Shown here piece after piece: positions 7,530 through 11,342 of a DNA stretch of 11,342 nucleotides; position 1 is the stretch's first letter, and each line of letters begins with the position of its first letter. The stretch lies in assembly GCA_031286975.1 (NCBI GenBank), contig JAITTM010000149.1, positions 1 through 11,342 on the forward strand, in the 5' to 3' direction. Position numbers and translations under genes: made by a program. The notes under the pieces are model-generated. The model did no database searches. It saw nothing but the letters and a program-made list of their open reading frames with translations, and had not been told where the DNA came from. This DNA is from Coriobacteriales bacterium (GTDB lineage: Bacteria > Actinomycetota > Coriobacteriia > Coriobacteriales > UBA8131).

Positions 7530-7553
7530 GCTGCCTTGCGGGGCAGCCCGCAA
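7530..7553 (+). promoter_or_regulatory. Two overlapping, mutually exclusive hairpins in the ppdK leader
   Basis: Hairpin A pairs GCTGCC (7530-7535) with GGCAGC (7542-7547) around a 6-nt loop. Hairpin B pairs TTGCGGG (7536-7542) with CCCGCAA (7547-7553) around the 4-nt loop GCAG. They share bases 7542 and 7547, and the loop of A is the left stem of B, so both cannot form at once. Hairpin B ends directly against the Shine-Dalgarno AAAGGAG (7554-7560). All stems are perfect Watson-Crick matches. A role in controlling ppdK translation is inference. The gap 7492-7529 shows no convincing promoter. Confidence 0.5.
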
Positions 7554-7560
7554 AAAGGAG
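7554..7560 (+). promoter_or_regulatory. Shine-Dalgarno AAAGGAG for the TTG start of ppdK
   Basis: AAAGGAG lies 6 nt before TTG 7567, supporting that non-ATG start. Its left edge touches the 3' arm of the hairpin ending at 7553, so folding could limit ribosome access. Confidence 0.8.
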
Positions 7561-7566
7561 CCGAAG

Positions 7567-10305
7567 TTGTCTGAGACAGTGCAGCGTGTTTTTGCCTTTG
7601 GAAAAGATGCCCAGGGCAACAATGTCACCGAGGGTAACAAGGACATGAAGGGCATTCTTGGTGGCAAGGGCGCGAACCTTGCCGAGATGGCTGCCATCGG
7701 TCTGCCGGTGCCTCCCGGATTCACCATCTCCTGCCAAACCTGTATGGAGTACTCGAAGGCAGGAAACCAGTTTCCCGAGGGCGTTGTGGAGGAGATCCAA
7801 CGCTATCGCCTCGATCTTGAGAAGCGCATCGGCAAGCGCATCGGTGATGCGACCGACCCCCTGTTGGTGAGCGTCCGTTCGGGTGCACCCTTCTCAATGC
7901 CAGGTATGATGGACACCGTGCTCAACCTCGGGTTAAATGATCAGTCCATCAACGGTCTGATCACCCAGACCGAGAACCCCCGCTTTGCCTGGGATAGCTA
8001 TCGCCGCTTTATCCAGATGTTCTCGAAGGTCGTCATGGATGTGGACGGCGATCTGTTCGAGAATGCCATCACCGCCCGAAAGATCACTCGTGGTGTCAAG
8101 GGCGATAATGAGCTTTCCGCCGCCGACCTCGAGGCGCTGGTAGGGGAGTTCAAGACGATTTTCTCGGAGAATGTCAGTGCGGAGGCCTTTCCTGAATTGG
8201 TTGTCGACGGAGCGGTTGCTTTTCCGCAGGATCCCGACGTGCAGCTCAATCTCTCCATCCGCGCGGTCTTTGGTAGCTGGATGAACGACCGGGCGCAGCT
8301 TTATCGCAAGCAGAACAAGATATCCGATGACCTGGGCACGGCGGTCAACGTGCAGTCGATGGTCTTTGGCAACAAGGGCGAGACCTCGGCGACTGGTGTC
8401 GCCTTCACACGCAACCCCGCCAATGGCGCCAACGAGTTCTATGGCGACTATCTGGTCAATGCCCAGGGCGAGGATGTGGTGGCCGGTATCCGCAATACGA
8501 GCCCCATATCCGAGCTGAAGAACGTGCCCGGCCTGCAGGAGGCAGGCGCTGAGCTCGAGGAGGTCTTTGGCATCCTTGAGAACCACTACCGTGATATGTG
8601 CGATATCGAGTTCACCATCGAGCAGGGCAAGCTCTGGATGCTGCAAACCCGCGTGGGCAAGCGCACGGCAGCCGCTGCGCTGCATATCGCCATCGGCATG
8701 GTGGAAGAAGGCCTTATCTCCAAGGAAGAGGCCGTCTTGCGCATCGACCCGGCGCAGCTCGATCAGCTGTTGCACCCGCAGTTCGACAAGAATGCCAGCT
8801 ACGATGTCATCGCCAAGGGGCTCAACGCCAGCCCTGGCGCAGCGGTGGGCGAGGCGGTCTTCTCTGCAGCCGATGCCGTTGCCGTGGCAGCGCTGGGGCG
8901 CAAATGCGTGCTCGTGCGCTGGGAGACCAACCCCGACGACCTGGCGGGCATGGTTGCCGCTGAGGGCATCCTCACCAGCCACGGTGGCAAGACCTCACAC
9001 GCCGCCGTTATCGCGCGCGGCATGGGCACCCCCTGCGTCTGCGGCGCCGAGGCACTGCGCATCGATGCCGAGAACAAGCAGGCCGTTGTTGCCGGTACCG
9101 ACATCGTTATCAGGGAGGGTGATCTCATCTCGCTCGACGGCACCATCGGCATCGTGGTGCTGGGTGCCGTAGACCTCGTGCTGCCGGAGCTTTCCGGCGA
9201 TCTTGACACCATCCTTGCCTGGGCGGACGGGTTCCGCACCATGGGTGTGCGTGCCAATGCCGATAACCCCGAGGACGCGCAGCTGTCCCGCGATTTTGGT
9301 GCGCAGGGCATCGGCCTGTGCCGCACTGAGCATATGTTTTTGGGCGAGCGCAAATCCATCATCCAGAGCTTCATCCTCACGGACGATCCCGCCGTGCGTG
9401 ATAAGGCGCTCGATGACCTGATGACTGTACAGACCGAGGATTTCTACGGCATGTTCAAGGCCATGGACGGCCTGCCCGTCGTGGTGCGCCTGCTCGACCC
9501 GCCGCTGCACGAGTTTCTCGATGACCCCCGCACGCTCGAGATCGAGATTACCCGCCTTGAGCTTACTACCGAGGACACCGACCTGATCATCAGCAAGCGC
9601 AAGCTACTCTCGCACATCGACTCCATGGTCGAGGTCAATCCCATGCTCGGTCTGCGCGGCGTGCGCTTGGCCATTCTCAACCCCGAGCTCGCCGCCATGC
9701 AGGTGCGCGCCATCGCCACGGCGACCGCCCGCCTGCTCAAGGAGGGCTTCAACCCCGAGCCCGAGATCATGATCCCGCTGGTCAGCGTGACCCCCGAGCT
9801 CACCACGCTTCGCAGTGAGACCGAGGCCGTGCTGGCGGAGGTCGCCGCGCAGTATGACGTGACGCTCGATATCCCCATTGGCACCATGATCGAGTTGCCC
9901 CGCGCCGCGGTGACCGCTGATGACATCGCCCAGCACGCCGACTTCTTCTGCTTTGGCACCAACGACCTCTCGCAGACTGCCTTTGGCTTCTCGCGTGTCG
10001 ATGTGGAGTCCCAGTTCATCCCACGCTACCTTGAGCGTCGCCTGCTGCCCTTCAATCCCTTTGAGACCGTTGATCCCGGCGTCGCCAAATTGGTGGACAT
10101 GGCCTGCAAGCTCGGGCGCGCCACCAACCCCGGCATCACGCTGGGCGTCTGCGGCGAGCACGGTGGCGACCCTGACAGCGTCAAGACCTTCCACACAATC
10201 GGTCTCAGCTACGTCTCCTGCTCCCCCTATCGCGTTCCTCTGGCACGTTTGGCGGCAGGTCAGGCTGCCTTGGCGGAGAAGTTCGCGGCATCGGATAATC
10301 GCTAG
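7567..10305 (+). CDS. ppdK: Pyruvate, phosphate dikinase
   Basis: PPDK interconverts pyruvate + ATP + phosphate with phosphoenolpyruvate + AMP + pyrophosphate in the cytosol; in anaerobes it often runs in the glycolytic direction. The 912-residue protein has the N-terminal ATP-grasp part (about 1-360) with MKGILGGKGANLAEM, GMMDTVLNLGLND and QTRVGKRTAAAA. The swivelling domain has SHGGKTSHAAVIARGMG with phosphorylated His478 and regulatory Thr476. The C-terminal PEP/pyruvate barrel has the CGEHGGDP loop, with Cys862 as the likely acid catalyst, and YVSCSPYRVPLARLA near the end. It is slightly longer than the roughly 870-880 residues of the best-known enzymes. The start is TTG 7567, supported by AAAGGAG 6 nt upstream. 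ppsR, its expected regulator, is directly upstream, and an intrinsic terminator lies just downstream. Confidence 0.98.
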   Translation: MSETVQRVFAFGKDAQGNNVTEGNKDMKGILGGKGANLAEMAAIGLPVPPGFTISCQTCMEYSKAGNQFPEGVVEEIQRYRLDLEKRIGKRIGDATDPLLVSVRSGAPFSMPGMMDTVLNLGLNDQSINGLITQTENPRFAWDSYRRFIQMFSKVVMDVDGDLFENAITARKITRGVKGDNELSAADLEALVGEFKTIFSENVSAEAFPELVVDGAVAFPQDPDVQLNLSIRAVFGSWMNDRAQLYRKQNKISDDLGTAVNVQSMVFGNKGETSATGVAFTRNPANGANEFYGDYLVNAQGEDVVAGIRNTSPISELKNVPGLQEAGAELEEVFGILENHYRDMCDIEFTIEQGKLWMLQTRVGKRTAAAALHIAIGMVEEGLISKEEAVLRIDPAQLDQLLHPQFDKNASYDVIAKGLNASPGAAVGEAVFSAADAVAVAALGRKCVLVRWETNPDDLAGMVAAEGILTSHGGKTSHAAVIARGMGTPCVCGAEALRIDAENKQAVVAGTDIVIREGDLISLDGTIGIVVLGAVDLVLPELSGDLDTILAWADGFRTMGVRANADNPEDAQLSRDFGAQGIGLCRTEHMFLGERKSIIQSFILTDDPAVRDKALDDLMTVQTEDFYGMFKAMDGLPVVVRLLDPPLHEFLDDPRTLEIEITRLELTTEDTDLIISKRKLLSHIDSMVEVNPMLGLRGVRLAILNPELAAMQVRAIATATARLLKEGFNPEPEIMIPLVSVTPELTTLRSETEAVLAEVAAQYDVTLDIPIGTMIELPRAAVTADDIAQHADFFCFGTNDLSQTAFGFSRVDVESQFIPRYLERRLLPFNPFETVDPGVAKLVDMACKLGRATNPGITLGVCGEHGGDPDSVKTFHTIGLSYVSCSPYRVPLARLAAGQAALAEKFAASDNR

Positions 10306-10336
10306 TCTCCCGCCAGCACCACCCTCCGTTCAGTAT

Positions 10337-10393
10337 GGGAGGCCTGCTCCCCGGTTTCGCACTTTGAAGCCAGGGGGCAGGTCTCCCTCTTTT
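10337..10393 (+). terminator. Rho-independent terminator of ppdK
   Basis: An 18-bp stem pairs 10337-10354 with 10370-10387, with two G-U type pairs and one mismatch, around a 15-nt loop. TCTTTT follows (10388-10393). It is 31 nt past the ppdK stop, inside the 109-nt gap between the convergent ppdK and menA stops. Read from the minus strand the same hairpin could form beyond menA, but no T-tract follows it there, so a two-way role is less certain. Confidence 0.8.
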
Positions 10394-10414
10394 GCTGCAC
10401 TGTTTTGCCGCCGC

Positions 10415-11338
10415 CTACAGACAGATGCACACTGAGAACAGCAGCGCCGTCAAGCCCATCGAGCGGGTGAGGGGCCACATGAGCAGGTCGAGCTTGGCGG
10501 GGCTCTCCCGCGAGGTAGCCAAGGTGTAGAAGCGTATGAGGTGAACGATGAAGGGGAGCATCGTAACAGCAAACAGGTAGTTGAGTGGATTGCTGAGCCC
10601 AAAGATGACGGGTGTCGACAGGTAGCATAGAGCCGCCACGACAACCAGCACGAACTGATACCTGATGGCACCTGCGCGCCCCAACACGATAGCGGTCGTG
10701 TATTTTTTGCAGGCGAAATCGTTGTCGAAATCCCGTATGTTCTGCAGGTTGATGGTGCTCACAAACAAGAGCCCCACGCTGGTCATGGGCAAGAGGACGA
10801 CCATATCCATCGTATGGGCATACAGAAAGTAGCCACCCACACCGGCGACGATACCAAAGAAGAAGTAGGCGGAGATGTCGCCCAGACCGATGTAGCCATA
10901 GGGTCGCTTGCCCATGGTATAACCCCAGGTCGCCAGGATGCAGATAATCCCCACGACGATGAAGCCGATAAACCCTGCCAGATTGAAACCATGCCTCAGA
11001 AACGAGTACAGCGTCAGTGCGGTGCCCAGGGCAAAACACGCAGCGGAGCCCAGTAGCGTGCCGATGAGTATCTCCTTAAGCGATATCTCGCCTCGTTGCA
11101 CCGGGCGGATAGGGCCGAGACGATTGTTGTTATCCACACCTTTTTTGAGGTCGCCATATTCGTCCGCCCAACAGGAGACGATGAGCAATCCTGTGGTTAG
11201 GAGCAGTTCCATCACGAGCGTCGGCAGATCGAAGACTGCGTTGCGGTAGGCCAGTGCCCCCGGCACCAAGCCGCTTGAGAGCCCCAGGGTCAGCATGCGG
11301 GGACGCGATGCCTCGACCCATGCCTTCAGTTTATTCAT
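10415..11338 (-). CDS. menA: UbiA-family prenyltransferase, probable 1,4-dihydroxy-2-naphthoate polyprenyltransferase MenA
   Basis: MenA attaches the isoprenoid tail to 1,4-dihydroxy-2-naphthoate in the membrane, giving demethylmenaquinone. The 307-residue protein is very hydrophobic, with about eight or nine likely membrane spans. It opens with KLKAWVEASRPRMLTLGLS, typical of the family. The first Asp-rich motif is ADEYGDLKKGVD (58-69), followed by RLGPIRPVQRGEIS. A MenA-like GYTMGKRPYGYIGLGDIS is at 139-156, and the second Asp motif NIRDFDND is at 200-207. The RLGP and GLGDIS segments favour MenA over UbiA or other family members. ATG 11338 is the natural start, but only 4 nt upstream are in view, so its ribosome binding site and promoter are not seen. 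The first motif departs from the usual NDYGD (see findings). It converges on ppdK. Confidence 0.9.
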   Translation of the reverse strand: MNKLKAWVEASRPRMLTLGLSSGLVPGALAYRNAVFDLPTLVMELLLTTGLLIVSCWADEYGDLKKGVDNNNRLGPIRPVQRGEISLKEILIGTLLGSAACFALGTALTLYSFLRHGFNLAGFIGFIVVGIICILATWGYTMGKRPYGYIGLGDISAYFFFGIVAGVGGYFLYAHTMDMVVLLPMTSVGLLFVSTINLQNIRDFDNDFACKKYTTAIVLGRAGAIRYQFVLVVVAALCYLSTPVIFGLSNPLNYLFAVTMLPFIVHLIRFYTLATSRESPAKLDLLMWPLTRSMGLTALLFSVCICL

Positions 11339-11342
11339 GTCG

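Noticed and set aside
7933..8982. 349-codon open frame on the minus strand opposite ppdK
   Set aside because: It lies wholly inside a very well matched PPDK, shows no recognisable domain, and long antisense frames are expected opposite GC-rich coding sequence.
10302..11039. 245-codon minus-strand frame overlapping menA
   Set aside because: It is on the menA strand in another frame, and the menA frame has clear UbiA-family motifs while this one has none.

Overview
This window is a GC-rich bacterial chromosome segment packed with housekeeping genes. I see no mobile element, CRISPR array, phage gene, rRNA or tRNA. The most likely source is a high-GC member of the Coriobacteriia (Actinobacteriota). 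The reasons are GC-rich codon use, TTG starts behind strong Shine-Dalgarno sites, an Mrp ATPase with an N-terminal Cys cluster, a PpsR/PPDK pair whose PPDK has a GGKTSH phosphohistidine motif, a bacterial-type (alpha/beta) glycyl-tRNA synthetase rather than the dimeric type common in other Actinobacteria, and a menaquinone-type MenA. The assignment is an inference; I could not search a database.

Layout. Positions 2-91 hold the last 29 codons of rpoD (primary sigma factor). mrp (97-993) follows, with its ribosome binding site inside the rpoD tail. A 180-nt gap (994-1173) has two 13-nt palindromes and a plausible sigma-70 promoter. A tight plus-strand block comes next: rpsP (S16), khpA (KH-domain RNA chaperone), rimM (30S maturation), trmD (tRNA m1G37 methyltransferase), lepB (signal peptidase I), a fused glyQS (glycyl-tRNA synthetase alpha and beta in one chain) and ppsR (PPDK regulatory kinase/phosphorylase). 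Spacings range from a 14-nt overlap (trmD/lepB) to 31 nt (lepB/glyQS), so this is probably one transcript. A 75-nt leader with two competing hairpins then precedes ppdK (pyruvate, phosphate dikinase). ppdK ends at a long-stem terminator, and menA converges on it from the minus strand; its start codon lies at the right edge.

How the genes fit together. The central block serves translation: ribosomal protein, 30S maturation factor, tRNA modification, aminoacylation and an RNA chaperone, plus protein export (lepB). ppsR and ppdK form a regulator-target pair: PpsR is expected to phosphorylate and reactivate PPDK at the Thr two residues before the catalytic His (Thr476 and His478 here). menA belongs to menaquinone synthesis and is a separate unit.

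Nothing here looks like a wholly new system. The points most worth a second look are the glyQS fusion, the competing hairpins next to the ppdK ribosome binding site, the paired GAT-N-ATC palindromes upstream of rpsP, altered motifs in otherwise typical TrmD and MenA proteins, and the rearranged rpoD...glyQS-ppsR neighbourhood compared with the Bacillus-type order.
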